Shown piece after piece: positions 23,927 to 32,293 of a stretch of DNA of 64,000 nt. This stretch comes from Bin5 sp965207495 (GTDB taxonomy: Bacteria > Chloroflexota > Anaerolineae > Caldilineales > Caldilineaceae). Numbering within the stretch: the stretch's first letter is position 1; every line of letters starts with the position of its first letter. Made by a program: the position numbers and the translations under genes. Under the pieces are notes generated by a model that did no database searches, was not told the DNA's origin, and saw only the letters and a program-made list of their open reading frames with translations. The stretch covers positions 2,232,001-2,296,000 of the forward strand of contig OZ242287.1 in the NCBI GenBank assembly GCA_965207495.1, read 5' to 3'.

Positions 23927-25342
23927 CTACTGCACCTCACCCATCAACTCTTCCTGAAGCTCATTGGCCGTCTCCGTCAACGCATCAAGCGTTGCCTGGA
24001 TGTCCGCGCCCTGCATGATCTCATTGAAGGCCGTCTCCGCGGCGTCGCGCACAGCCTGGTAAGAGATGAGCTGCGGTTCATACGCGCCATGACCCAACAG
24101 GGCCAGAGCCTCGCCATACTGAGGGTTCTCCTCCACATACCCGCTCAGATGCGCTTCCGTAGCTGCGCGAGTGGGGAAGTAGTTGCTCGCCTCTACCCAA
24201 CGCGCCTGAACTTCCGGTGAAGTAAACCACTTGATGAACAGCCACGCAGCCAGCTCCTGCTCCGGCTGACCGGCTGTAATCATGACGTCTGCGCCGTAGA
24301 TGTTCTGCACCGGATTCTCAGTCGTGTGCGGAATCGCGGTCACGCCCCACACATCCATGTCCCGTCCCTGCTCTTCAGCGATCGTAACCATGTCGTTGGC
24401 ATAGAAGGGCAGACCGGAACTGGAACCCTGCGTAAAGCTGGCCCGCCGCGCCGCAAACTCTGGATTCGGGTAGCCCTCGGTAAAGAAGTAGGCGCAGCCG
24501 TTATCCAACATGCGCTTCAGCATCGTCATGGCGTCCATGGTGGCCTGACCGTTGTAGACATAGCCTGTGTTGTCTTCGTTCAACACGTCGCCGCCAAGCG
24601 CGAAAGTCCAGGAAGCCGTTGCCGACGCGTCATCCCGCAAGATGTAGCCGCCAGTGCCGTCACCGTTCGCTTCCGCCGCCGCGCATGCCATCTCTTCAAA
24701 CTCTGCCGGTGTCGTCGGCGGTCCGTCAAAACCTAACTCTTCCAGCCAGGTCAGGTTGTAGTACAGAACCTCCATCGAGCGGTTGGGAGGGAACCCCAGC
24801 CGCTGGCCGTCAAAGACAGGGTGGACGCCCTGCTCAATGAAACTCGCGAAGTAATCGTCCCTCTCTTCTGCCGACAGACCCCAAGTCGGGTCATCAATGA
24901 ACTTGTCGAAGTCGGCCAGCACTTCATTCAGCTGGTAGAATGCCTGGTCGTTCTGATAGCCGACAATCAGGCTCGCCGGCTGCTCACCCGACGCCGTGCT
25001 GGCGTTGACCTTGTCGCGGATATCGTTGTAGCCACCCTGGTTCTGAGCGTCAAGGACAATGCCGCACTCATTGTTGGCGTTGAAGTCTTCAACAATGACC
25101 GCCAGCTTTTCCTCGCGTGATCCGCTGTGTTGGTGCCACCAGACGATCGTCTGACCGCGCGGGTCAATGCCTGCCAGCGGGCCGTCTGCCGCCGGAGCGC
25201 ACGGCCCCGAGTCCATCGCCTCTTCGGCAGCAGCTTCCTCCTCCATCGCCGCCGGCGCCTGGGCCGCCGGGGCCGGACACGCGGCCAGAACCAGCACGCC
25301 CACCATGAGCGCGGCCAGCATCCACATACGTTTTGTATTCAT
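23927..25342 (-). CDS. extracellular solute-binding lipoprotein (sugar ABC importer 3)
   Basis: This 471-residue MalE/UgpB-like binding protein has a Sec-type lipoprotein signal (MNTKRMWMLAALMVGVLVLA then the lipid-modified Cys22), unlike the Tat signals of importers 1 and 2. An Ala/Glu-rich linker follows. Two cysteines in the mature part (GPCAPAADG and the ECGIVLD region) may pair. The ATG at 25342 has GAGGAG 10 bases upstream. It is the last gene of its operon, after both permeases, the reverse of the other two systems. The ligand is unknown. Confidence 0.92.
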   Translation of the reverse strand: MNTKRMWMLAALMVGVLVLAACPAPAAQAPAAMEEEAAAEEAMDSGPCAPAADGPLAGIDPRGQTIVWWHQHSGSREEKLAVIVEDFNANNECGIVLDAQNQGGYNDIRDKVNASTASGEQPASLIVGYQNDQAFYQLNEVLADFDKFIDDPTWGLSAEERDDYFASFIEQGVHPVFDGQRLGFPPNRSMEVLYYNLTWLEELGFDGPPTTPAEFEEMACAAAEANGDGTGGYILRDDASATASWTFALGGDVLNEDNTGYVYNGQATMDAMTMLKRMLDNGCAYFFTEGYPNPEFAARRASFTQGSSSGLPFYANDMVTIAEEQGRDMDVWGVTAIPHTTENPVQNIYGADVMITAGQPEQELAAWLFIKWFTSPEVQARWVEASNYFPTRAATEAHLSGYVEENPQYGEALALLGHGAYEPQLISYQAVRDAAETAFNEIMQGADIQATLDALTETANELQEELMGEVQ

Positions 25343-25453
25343 AAGGTGTGATCTCCTCTAGTGTTTGAATACCTGTTCGTAAATCACGTTTTGAAAGTCG
25401 CTGTCCAACCCTCTTGGACGCGAATTTTCCTGAGCTGAGACCTAACCCTTCTC

Positions 25454-26347
25454 TTACCCCTTCAGACCCGTCGTGGCGATTCCCTCGATGAAATGGCGCT
25501 GCGTAAAAAAATAGAGGATCACAATAGGCAACATCGTGATTATCGCCCCCGCCATCTGCAAATGCAATAGCGCCCCAGCTTCGTCCAAAAAAGAGAGCAG
25601 GCCGTACGAAATCGGCCGCCAATCCGGTGTGGTCGTCACAAGAATCGGCCAAGCCAGTGCATTCCAGGCGCCTACAAACCCAAACAGCACTAGCGTCATC
25701 ACCGCGGCGCTCGAAAGCGGCAGTACGACTCTGACCAGGTAACGCAGGTGCCCAGATCCATCTATCTGAGCAGAGTCCCATAACTCCTGTGGGATCTGCT
25801 GGAAAAACTGACGCAGTAGGAAAATGCCGAATGCGCTCGCCATGAAAGGAATCGTCAACGAAGGCCAGTTGTTGAGCCAGGGAACAGGGCTGATGCGCCC
25901 CAACCAGGATACGGTAATGAAATTAGGTACCCAGGTTATGGCCTCGGGTAGCATCAAAGTGGAGAGCAGCAACGTGAAAAGAAAAGTCTTGCCGGGAAAC
26001 TCCATCTGCGCAAAGGCGTAGGCCGCCAGCGCGCAAAAAACCAGTGCGCCGCCAACCGAAATGAGGGTTATCTTGACGCTGTTCATGAAGTACAGTGAAA
26101 ACTGAGCATCCTGCCATGCCTCAACGTAATTGCTCCACTGCGGCGTGGCAGGCAGCGCACGGCCCCCTGTAGCCTCGGTCAGATTCATCAGCGAAACACT
26201 AACAGTATATAGAAACGGCAAAATCGAGACGGCCGCCCCAACAATCAAGATAAAATAAATTATCGCCTGGGTAATCGCGACCCGACGCACAGCCGGGTCC
26301 GCCAGCCGGGTCCGAACTCTGCTTACGCCGACTGCCCCGCTAGCCAT
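25454..26347 (-). CDS. carbohydrate ABC transporter permease (MalG type)
   Basis: This 297-residue CUT1 permease has six predicted membrane segments and the EAA loop QELWDSAQIDGSGHLRYL, where serine replaces the second alanine of the usual EAA. The start is ATG 26347 with AGGAGAG 6 bases upstream. The ATG overlaps the stop of the upstream permease by 8 bases (ATGGCTAG), so translation is coupled. It pairs with the large 583-residue permease. About 110 bases separate it from the downstream binding-protein gene. Confidence 0.9.
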   Translation of the reverse strand: MASGAVGVSRVRTRLADPAVRRVAITQAIIYFILIVGAAVSILPFLYTVSVSLMNLTEATGGRALPATPQWSNYVEAWQDAQFSLYFMNSVKITLISVGGALVFCALAAYAFAQMEFPGKTFLFTLLLSTLMLPEAITWVPNFITVSWLGRISPVPWLNNWPSLTIPFMASAFGIFLLRQFFQQIPQELWDSAQIDGSGHLRYLVRVVLPLSSAAVMTLVLFGFVGAWNALAWPILVTTTPDWRPISYGLLSFLDEAGALLHLQMAGAIITMLPIVILYFFTQRHFIEGIATTGLKG

Positions 26348-28091
26348 AGAAGACTCTCCTGCTGGCAATCCGGTTGTTGACCAGGGTAATGACCATGATG
26401 ATTAGCAGAAGCAGAATGGCCAGCGCCGACGCGTACCCGTACCGCGTATCCCGCTTGAACGCCTGAAAAATGACGATACTTGCCGTGTCCGTAGTACCCA
26501 GCGCCGCCGCCTGCCGTAACACAAAAATGTGATTGAAAGCCTTGAACGTGCCAATCACCGCATACAAAGAAAGGAAGTAGATCGTCGGCGAAAGCAGCGG
26601 CAGCGTCACGTGCCGGAACTGCGCCCAGCCTCCCGCCCCGTCTATATCGGCCACCTCATATAGCTCATTTGGAATCGCGCCCAGCCCCGCCAGAAAGATG
26701 ACCGTATCAAAGCCGACATAAGTCCATATGCCGTAAATCATGATCGCGACCAACGCCAGGCTAGGTCCCGACAAAATCGGCCCCAAATCGAACCGTCCCC
26801 CCGTGATCATTTCAATGATCCCGGATGGCTCACCCAACCAGAGCAACGGGTCCGCACCGAACAGATCCAGCATACTGTTAAGCGGCGCAGTCGGCCTGTT
26901 GGAAAATATGATTCGGAATACCGCGGCCGTGCCCACGAACGGCGCCACGTATGGCAGGAAGTAAAGCACGCGAAATAACGTCTGCCCACGAATCTTCTGG
27001 AAAAGAAGCGCCGCCAGTATAAGGGCCAGTCCCAGCTGAATTGGCACCGTTCCCAGGACGTAGAATACGGTTGCCATCAACCCGTTCCACCAGTCCTCGT
27101 CGCCCGCTGATACGACCCGCGGCAGTTCGGCGATCAACACCCAGGCCCCAGCCATCAGCGCCACCGCGCTCACCAGCCTGACTGCCATGCCAGTATTGGA
27201 GGACCTGTGCCCCGCGCTCTCCCACAAACGCCAGGCCAGCAGCAACAGCAGGAAACCTGCGCTGATGGTAACGATCTGCGACCAGAGTTCCAACCCTATG
27301 CCCTCTTCCAGCGCTTCGGCATAGGCGGCGTTAATCTCATTCCATGTCAACCAGATGAGCGCGCCGCCGCTGATCATACTGATGCACGCGCTGAAGAAAG
27401 GCACGAAATAGATCGGATCGCGACTGTCCGGGGCCCTGCTGCGATTGACCCTCAATGCCCATGCCGCTCCGCCAGCCAGCAGGACGATCGCAACCCAAAG
27501 TGCAATCTGCACCTTGGACAGCCACCAAGTCTCCACGACTAGACTCCGGAAGGCTTCCTGCGTATTGTTCTGCCCTCGTAGTTTTGAAGGAATGAGCAGC
27601 ATCTCAGGCAGAAGAACATAGACAAAACGGGCAAACAGTGCCGCGCCTGTCGCTGTTACAAACGCAGGCATCACCCATCGCATCGCATTCGTATTCTCCT
27701 GCCGGTGCTCCCGAACTGCGCGCGCGATCGTAGTGACGGCGAAATAAGCCAGGCCGACTGCTATCCAGAATGTAAGGATGTAGATTAGGTTGTCAACTGC
27801 TTTGACGTAATTGCCCAAACCGTCATAGGAGCCGACGATCTTGTTCAGACCGCGCAACGTGCTCTCATATGCGGCGAAAGCAAGAGGAAACAGGCCGAAG
27901 AGGCCGATTATTAGGAACGCGGGTGCCAGAAACGAGTAGGCAAGCAGCATCTCGCGCAGTCGCCTGCCCTGCCGCCCGCGGAACCAACTTGGGGCTGCCC
28001 GCACCTGTTGCTGAAGATCACTGCGGAATGCCGCGTGTTGAGAAGCTGTACTGTCCACGTGGAGGTCGTTTTCCCAGTTCTGCACAGCCAA
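26340..28091 (-). CDS. oversized sugar ABC transporter permease (MalF type, 583 aa)
   Basis: The C-terminal 260 residues are a normal CUT1 permease core with the EAA loop NELYEVADIDGAGGWAQF. The first membrane segment (LAYSFLAPAFLIIGLFGLFP) is also normal for the family. Between them lies an insertion of roughly 250 residues with about five to six extra hydrophobic segments and charged loops, nearly doubling the usual length of 290-320. The first codon is uncertain. TTG 28091 lies about 20 bases after the predicted transcription start but has no clear ribosome binding site, and GTG codons follow shortly after. It heads the importer 3 operon. Confidence 0.85.
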   Translation of the reverse strand: MAVQNWENDLHVDSTASQHAAFRSDLQQQVRAAPSWFRGRQGRRLREMLLAYSFLAPAFLIIGLFGLFPLAFAAYESTLRGLNKIVGSYDGLGNYVKAVDNLIYILTFWIAVGLAYFAVTTIARAVREHRQENTNAMRWVMPAFVTATGAALFARFVYVLLPEMLLIPSKLRGQNNTQEAFRSLVVETWWLSKVQIALWVAIVLLAGGAAWALRVNRSRAPDSRDPIYFVPFFSACISMISGGALIWLTWNEINAAYAEALEEGIGLELWSQIVTISAGFLLLLLAWRLWESAGHRSSNTGMAVRLVSAVALMAGAWVLIAELPRVVSAGDEDWWNGLMATVFYVLGTVPIQLGLALILAALLFQKIRGQTLFRVLYFLPYVAPFVGTAAVFRIIFSNRPTAPLNSMLDLFGADPLLWLGEPSGIIEMITGGRFDLGPILSGPSLALVAIMIYGIWTYVGFDTVIFLAGLGAIPNELYEVADIDGAGGWAQFRHVTLPLLSPTIYFLSLYAVIGTFKAFNHIFVLRQAAALGTTDTASIVIFQAFKRDTRYGYASALAILLLLIIMVITLVNNRIASRRVFYG

Positions 28092-28117
28092 TGCGCCTAC
28101 GCCGGATTTTCGCCCAT

Positions 28118-28146
28118 AGTATAGTGCAAGCCGGAATTCTCGTCAA
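28118..28146 (-). promoter_or_regulatory. sigma70-like promoter of importer 3 operon
   Basis: On the minus strand TTGACG (28141-28146) is followed after 17 bases by TATACT (28118-28123). The start near 28111 leaves a leader of only about 20 bases before TTG 28091. Confidence 0.7.
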
Positions 28147-28280
28147 CGAAAGAGCCCGACGCTCGGAATCGTTCCTGCTCTGCGCCAATGAAACAATGGC
28201 AACCCGCAACATGCCGTCAGCGGCACGCCGCAGCTTGCCCCTAGCATTACACATATCCTTTAACGTCCGATTAAGGGAAG

Positions 28281-28292
28281 GTCAACGTTGAC
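28281..28292. promoter_or_regulatory. 12-bp perfect palindrome
   Basis: GTCAACGTTGAC is fully self-complementary and lies about 135 bases upstream of the importer 3 promoter. It could be an activator or repressor site. The distance and lack of a second copy keep this tentative. Confidence 0.3.
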
Positions 28293-28507
28293 AGATTGAA
28301 GACGGCGCTGCCACACCACCCGGCGCAGCCCTGGCCTCTGCCCTCATTTCAAGCGTCCCACAAAGTCAACCCGTTGTGCCGGCTGTTCAATTGCAAATCC
28401 TGATGTGAAAGGGACTTCTCAGGCACTGTCAGCACGCGACTCCGAAAATTGCCTGCGAAAGCCTCTCTCTCGCATCCACGCACATCTCCAATCAGTCGTC
28501 GCAGTCT

Positions 28508-28660
28508 CTGACCACTCACCACCGATCACTGACCACTGCAGTTCTGGGCGGTCGGGCCTTCGGCCCTCCCTTGTGCAGGGGCTGCGCCCCCGCAACGCCC
28601 CGCCCTTGCTAGACCACCGTGCTCATTCTTCCCCAGCAGAATGTCTAGCCAACAGTGCCT
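28508..28660. repeat. composite intergenic repeat, copy A
   Basis: The order of parts is: CACTGAC/TGACCAC-like heptamers, then CACTGCAGTT, two small GC-rich hairpins (GGGCCTTCGGCCC and GGGGCTGCGCCCC), then CGCAACGCCCCGCCCTTGCT, a TTCTTCCCC stretch, and one unit containing AATGTCTAGCCAACAGTG. The same order occurs in copy C near 51910. The wider gap 28092-28926 contains no gene I can support. Confidence 0.8.
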
Positions 28661-28683
28661 CCTCCCCCACTTGCTGTCTCAGC

Positions 28684-28822
28684 CCACTATCCACTATCCA
28701 CTATCCATTATCCACTGCAGTTCCGCGCCTCCGCAACGCCCTGCCTTGTCTTGCCACCCAGTTCTTTCTACTCCAGCAGAATGTCTAGCCAACAATGTCT
28801 ACTCCTGCACATACTGTCTCAA
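28684..28822. repeat. composite intergenic repeat, copy B (shorter)
   Basis: Four tandem heptamers (CCACTAT three times, then CCATTAT; 28684-28711) lead into CCACTGCAGTTC, then CGCAACGCCC, a TTCTTTCTACTCC stretch and AATGTCTAGCCAACAATG. It parallels copy A directly upstream but lacks the two GC hairpins. Copies A and B are therefore an adjacent imperfect duplication. Confidence 0.75.
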
Positions 28823-28926
28823 GCCACCGGCCACTGACACCCACAGAGCTCCTGCGTAGAGCTCACCCATCCGAATTGGCTTTGTAGTTCTTACAGGAAT
28901 GTGAACGGCCACAGAATAGTGCCAGC

Positions 28927-29607
28927 TCACGCGACCAACAGCCTCCCAATATCGCAGGTCTCAGCATTGCAGAACCAAAGCACACCCTCGTGAATCGTCA
29001 TACCGTGGACTTCCTCAGGCGCCTCTACACGTATGACGTCAAAGATGCGCCCGCTTTCCGGATCCAGTAGGCAGACCGTTCCCGCAGATGTATCGGCGGC
29101 CCATAGTTTCCCGTCTTCAGACCATGCAATGCCGTGTACCCGCAGACCCGGTACCCTTATGCTGTGCACCTCCTGCCAGCCGTCAGGATCCATCACATGC
29201 ACCATCTGCGAGGGCGGAGAGGCGACGTACAGCCTGCCGTCCCGCCACTCCAGGCCGTGGGCCCCAGTCTCCTGCGCGTCCTCCGCGCCCTCCCGCCATG
29301 CCACAACACCGGCCCCCGGTGAACTGTACTTGGCCACCGTCTTGCCCGTCTCCGCATCCAACTGCGCAATCCTTCTCTCATAAGTCGACGCGATCCACAC
29401 ATAACCGCCGCCCACAGTAATGCCGCTCGACTTGACCGTGTCGGTCTGGACATCGAAGAGCACCTCTCCCGACTCGTAGTCCTGCCGATAGAGCCGGTCG
29501 TTACCCTGGTCAATACACCACAACCCTTCGGCGCTCGCCTGGATTCCATTCGGATGCGGCCCAGGACTTGCAAAGCGCTTCTCTACCTTTGCGATCTTTA
29601 CCGGCAT
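28927..29607 (-). CDS. beta-propeller protein, SMP-30/YncE-like
   Basis: This 226-residue protein is built of repeated four-strand blade-like units of the form GLWCIDQGNDRLYRQD, YVWIASTYERRIAQLD, RLYVASPPSQMVHVMD, KLWAADTSAGTVCLLD and VLWFCNAE. This fits a small beta-propeller related to SMP-30/gluconolactonase or YncE proteins. No signal peptide is visible with the chosen start, so it is probably cytoplasmic. ATG 29607 is preferred because AAGGAGAG lies 5 bases upstream. A frame extension to 29676 adds 23 residues without a ribosome binding site. The function is not assigned. Confidence 0.8.
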   Translation of the reverse strand: MPVKIAKVEKRFASPGPHPNGIQASAEGLWCIDQGNDRLYRQDYESGEVLFDVQTDTVKSSGITVGGGYVWIASTYERRIAQLDAETGKTVAKYSSPGAGVVAWREGAEDAQETGAHGLEWRDGRLYVASPPSQMVHVMDPDGWQEVHSIRVPGLRVHGIAWSEDGKLWAADTSAGTVCLLDPESGRIFDVIRVEAPEEVHGMTIHEGVLWFCNAETCDIGRLLVA

Positions 29608-29692
29608 GAATTCTCTCCTTGTAAGCTGGCGACTGATAATCTGGCGCTGGTAGCTGAACCAGCAACTCCGGTACACATTTCCTCATTTCAAT

Positions 29693-29721
29693 ACGATATA
29701 GGCCAGCCTGCCCTCCGTCAA
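29693..29721 (-). promoter_or_regulatory. possible promoter of the beta-propeller gene
   Basis: On the minus strand TTGACG (29716-29721) and TATCGT (29693-29698) are 17 bases apart. The start would be near 29686, about 80 bases before ATG 29607. Confidence 0.4.
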
Positions 29722-29766
29722 GTCCTCTCAATGTACAGGCTTCGACGACCAGACTGACCTGAAAAA

Positions 29767-29795
29767 TTGCATCGGCCCCGCGTCCCATCTATAAT
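29767..29795 (+). promoter_or_regulatory. promoter of aspS
   Basis: TTGCAT (29767-29772) and a consensus TATAAT (29790-29795) are separated by exactly 17 bases. The start near 29802 gives a leader of about 117 bases before ATG 29919. Confidence 0.75.
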
Positions 29796-29918
29796 TGGGC
29801 TTCTTGTGTTGCGCGTAAGTGCCCTGACGGAACAATGCACCGAGGTCGCAAAGCCTCGTCTGCACTGGCCGTCCAATCACCGCGCGACTTAACCGTTCCA
29901 ACCTTACGGAGCATTCCT

Positions 29919-31787
29919 ATGCTGAAGACCCATACTTGTGGCGAACTGCGAGCCGGCGATGCCGGTAAAGCGGTCACTCTTTCCGGGTGGGTCAACCGCC
30001 GCCGCGATCACGGCGGACTGATCTTCCTGGACTTGCGCGACCGCTTCGGCATTACTCAGGTCACCATTTCCGATGACCCCGCACTCAATGTGCCGAATGC
30101 GGCCAATTCGTCCAATGGCTCCGGCAATGGAAATAACGACTCGGAAGCGCTGAATGTTGCCTCCCAGGTCCGCAGCGAATTCGTTGTCAAGGTGAACGGC
30201 TCAGTACAAATGCGCCCGCAGGGCTTCGAAAACCCCGAATTGGAAACAGGGGAAATCGAGGTCATCGCCTCCGATTTAGAAATCCTGAGCGAGGCCCGAA
30301 CGCCTCCATTTGTAATCAGCGGCGGTCAGGGCGACGAGGTCGATGAGGCGGTGCGGCTTAAGTACCGTTACCTCGATCTGCGCCGCCCCAAGCTGGCCGG
30401 CAATCTACGCCTGCGCCACGAGATCGTCCGCTTTATCCGTAACTTCTTCTACGATCGGGACTTTCTCGAAGTCGAGACGCCGATCCTGCTGAAAAGCACA
30501 CCGGAAGGCGCACGTGACTTCGTGGTGCCCAGCCGCATCCATCCCGGCCGCTTCTACGCCTTGCCGCAATCTCCCCAGCAGATGAAACAACTGCTGATGA
30601 TCGGCGGCGTCGAACGCTACTTCCAGATCGCCCGCTGTTTCCGCGATGAGGACCTGCGCGCCGACCGCCAGCCCGAGTTTACACAGCTCGACTTGGAGAT
30701 GAGCTTCGTTGAGGCCGCCGACGTGATGGCTCTCAACGAAGAGATGCTCATCAGTCTGTCTTCGAAAATCAGCGACAAACCTATCCAGCAGACCCCGTTT
30801 CCGGTACTGACCTACGACGAGGCAATGGACAAATATGGTATCGACCGCCCCGATATTCGCTTCGGTCTCCAACTGTTCAACGTGACCGACCTGGTTCGCA
30901 ACAGCCGCTTCGGCGTCTTCAAGAACGCCGTAGCCGCCGGCGGCATCGTCAAAGGCGTACTCTTTCCCCAGGGGGCGGCACTGAGCCGCAAAGATGTCGA
31001 CGGGCTGATCGAATATGTAAAGCCCTACGGGGCGAAGGGATTGGCCTGGATCGGCATTACCGGCGAAGCCGACGCCAACGGAAACTATCCGGCAGGGAGC
31101 CTGCGCAGCCCTATCATCAAGTTCCTCAGTGAAGAGGAGATCGCGGGCATCATCGCAACTGCCGGCGCCGAAAAAGGAGATCTGGTTCTCCTCGTGGCAG
31201 ACGACGAAGGCGTGACCAATCCTGCCCTTGCCAACCTGCGCCTGGAGATCGGCGCACGCGCCAGCTTGATCGATTCCAATCTCCTCGCCTTCTGCTGGGT
31301 CGTCGACTTCCCTCTACTCGAATACGACAGCGAGGAAGATCGCTGGGGCGCCATTCACCATCCATTCACTAGCGCCCGTGACGAAGACTGGAGCATCCTC
31401 GAAAAGCGGCCCGCAGACGTCAAGGCCAAGGCATATGATGTTGTTCTCAACGGCTGGGAGATTGGCGGCGGCAGCATCCGCATCCACCGTAGCGATCAGC
31501 AGATGCGCATGTTCCAGCGCTTGGGTCTGAGCGAAAGCGAAGTGGACGAACAGTTTGGCCATATGCTCGAGGCCTTCCAATATGGCGCGCCGCCCCACGG
31601 CGGAATCGCAATGGGGATCGAGCGCGTCGTCGCGCTCTTTGCCGATGCCCAGAGCATCCGCGAGGTCATGGCATTCCCCAAGACCGCAACCGGGACAGAC
31701 CTTCTCTTGGAAGCCCCGAGCCCGGTCGAGGACGACCAACTCGCCGAACTGCACATCGCAGTCAGAGAGCAGAAGGAATCGGCATAG
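29919..31787 (+). CDS. aspS: aspartyl-tRNA synthetase
   Basis: This 622-residue class II synthetase of the long bacterial type contains the OB-fold anticodon domain (LSGWVNRRRDHGG, residues 21-33), the GAD insertion and the catalytic domain. Motif 2 is RCFRDEDLRADRQPEFTQLD and motif 3 is GGIAMGIERVVAL. It charges tRNA-Asp and in many bacteria also tRNA-Asn. ATG 29919 is chosen over the frame start at 29835 because the protein then begins MLKTHTCGELRAG as the family does. A low-complexity Asn/Ser/Gly insertion (about residues 58-79) interrupts the OB fold and is unusual. Confidence 0.97.
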   Translation: MLKTHTCGELRAGDAGKAVTLSGWVNRRRDHGGLIFLDLRDRFGITQVTISDDPALNVPNAANSSNGSGNGNNDSEALNVASQVRSEFVVKVNGSVQMRPQGFENPELETGEIEVIASDLEILSEARTPPFVISGGQGDEVDEAVRLKYRYLDLRRPKLAGNLRLRHEIVRFIRNFFYDRDFLEVETPILLKSTPEGARDFVVPSRIHPGRFYALPQSPQQMKQLLMIGGVERYFQIARCFRDEDLRADRQPEFTQLDLEMSFVEAADVMALNEEMLISLSSKISDKPIQQTPFPVLTYDEAMDKYGIDRPDIRFGLQLFNVTDLVRNSRFGVFKNAVAAGGIVKGVLFPQGAALSRKDVDGLIEYVKPYGAKGLAWIGITGEADANGNYPAGSLRSPIIKFLSEEEIAGIIATAGAEKGDLVLLVADDEGVTNPALANLRLEIGARASLIDSNLLAFCWVVDFPLLEYDSEEDRWGAIHHPFTSARDEDWSILEKRPADVKAKAYDVVLNGWEIGGGSIRIHRSDQQMRMFQRLGLSESEVDEQFGHMLEAFQYGAPPHGGIAMGIERVVALFADAQSIREVMAFPKTATGTDLLLEAPSPVEDDQLAELHIAVREQKESA

Positions 31788-31825
31788 GTGGGCGGAGGCC
31801 GGCTCATTGTGCCGAGCTTCCCACC
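31787..31825 (+). terminator. possible terminator after aspS
   Basis: GGTGGG (31787-31792) pairs with CCCACC (31820-31825), with further inner pairing of CGGC with GCCG. No T-run follows, so factor-independent termination would be weak. Confidence 0.35.
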
Positions 31826-31961
31826 TGCCAAATACCAATAAAGTGTCCCGACATCGGCCTTGCAATACTGCTGAAATCAACTGCTGTTAACAACTGTGAA
31901 CGCGCAAGTGACGCAGTTCGTAAATGCCCGATATCATGCCGAGAGAATGCCGAAATCTTGT

Positions 31962-31991
31962 TTGGCAGGGCTTTTCAAAATGTGCTATAGT
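31962..31991 (+). promoter_or_regulatory. promoter of the 6S-like RNA
   Basis: TTGGCA (31962-31967) and TATAGT (31986-31991) are 18 bases apart, and the -10 is preceded by TGC, an extended -10. The start is predicted at about 31998, where the closing stem of the RNA begins. Confidence 0.65.
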
Positions 31992-31997
31992 TTCCCT

Positions 31998-32188
31998 GCA
32001 GCCCTGCAATGCCCGTGATTGACTAGTTTGAGGGCGAACCAACACCAGACTCACGGGAGCAAGGCGAAGGTACGTGGATGTGATAGCCCGCCCCTATGGG
32101 GAATAGGGCAAGACGGAAGCGACCAGCCGGCGCCCACCTACGAACCTCGGTTCGTACCCACTGGATCACACGACATTGCGGGGTTGGA
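31998..32188 (+). ncRNA. ssrS: 6S RNA candidate
   Basis: This region of about 190 bases between aspS and the PHP gene folds like 6S RNA, the rod-shaped RNA that mimics an open promoter and sequesters sigma70 RNA polymerase. A 13-bp closing stem pairs CAGCCCTGCAATG (31999-32011) with CATTGCGGGGTTG (32174-32186), followed by GTGAT with ATCAC. The 3' strand of the central region carries a small hairpin TACGAAC-CTCG-GTTCGTA (32139-32156) in the same place as the E. coli 6S bubble hairpin. An apical stem CCCC-TAT-GGGG flanked by GCCC/GGGC lies in the terminal arm. A promoter and a terminator flank it exactly. The family assignment rests on fold and length, not on a search. Confidence 0.65.
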
Positions 32189-32192
32189 AATG

Positions 32193-32217
32193 CGTCCGGG
32201 GCCACCCGGGCGTTTTT
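32193..32217 (+). terminator. intrinsic terminator of the 6S-like RNA
   Basis: CGTCCGGG (32193-32200) and CCCGGGCG (32205-32212) form an 8-bp stem with one G-U pair and loop GCCA, followed by TTTTTCTTTTT. Confidence 0.85.
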
Positions 32218-32293
32218 CTTTTTGTATGCCAGGCAACATGCAGTAACTGGGTTGTTCAAGTCAGCCGCATAACACCGATCGGACAGTAACGCT

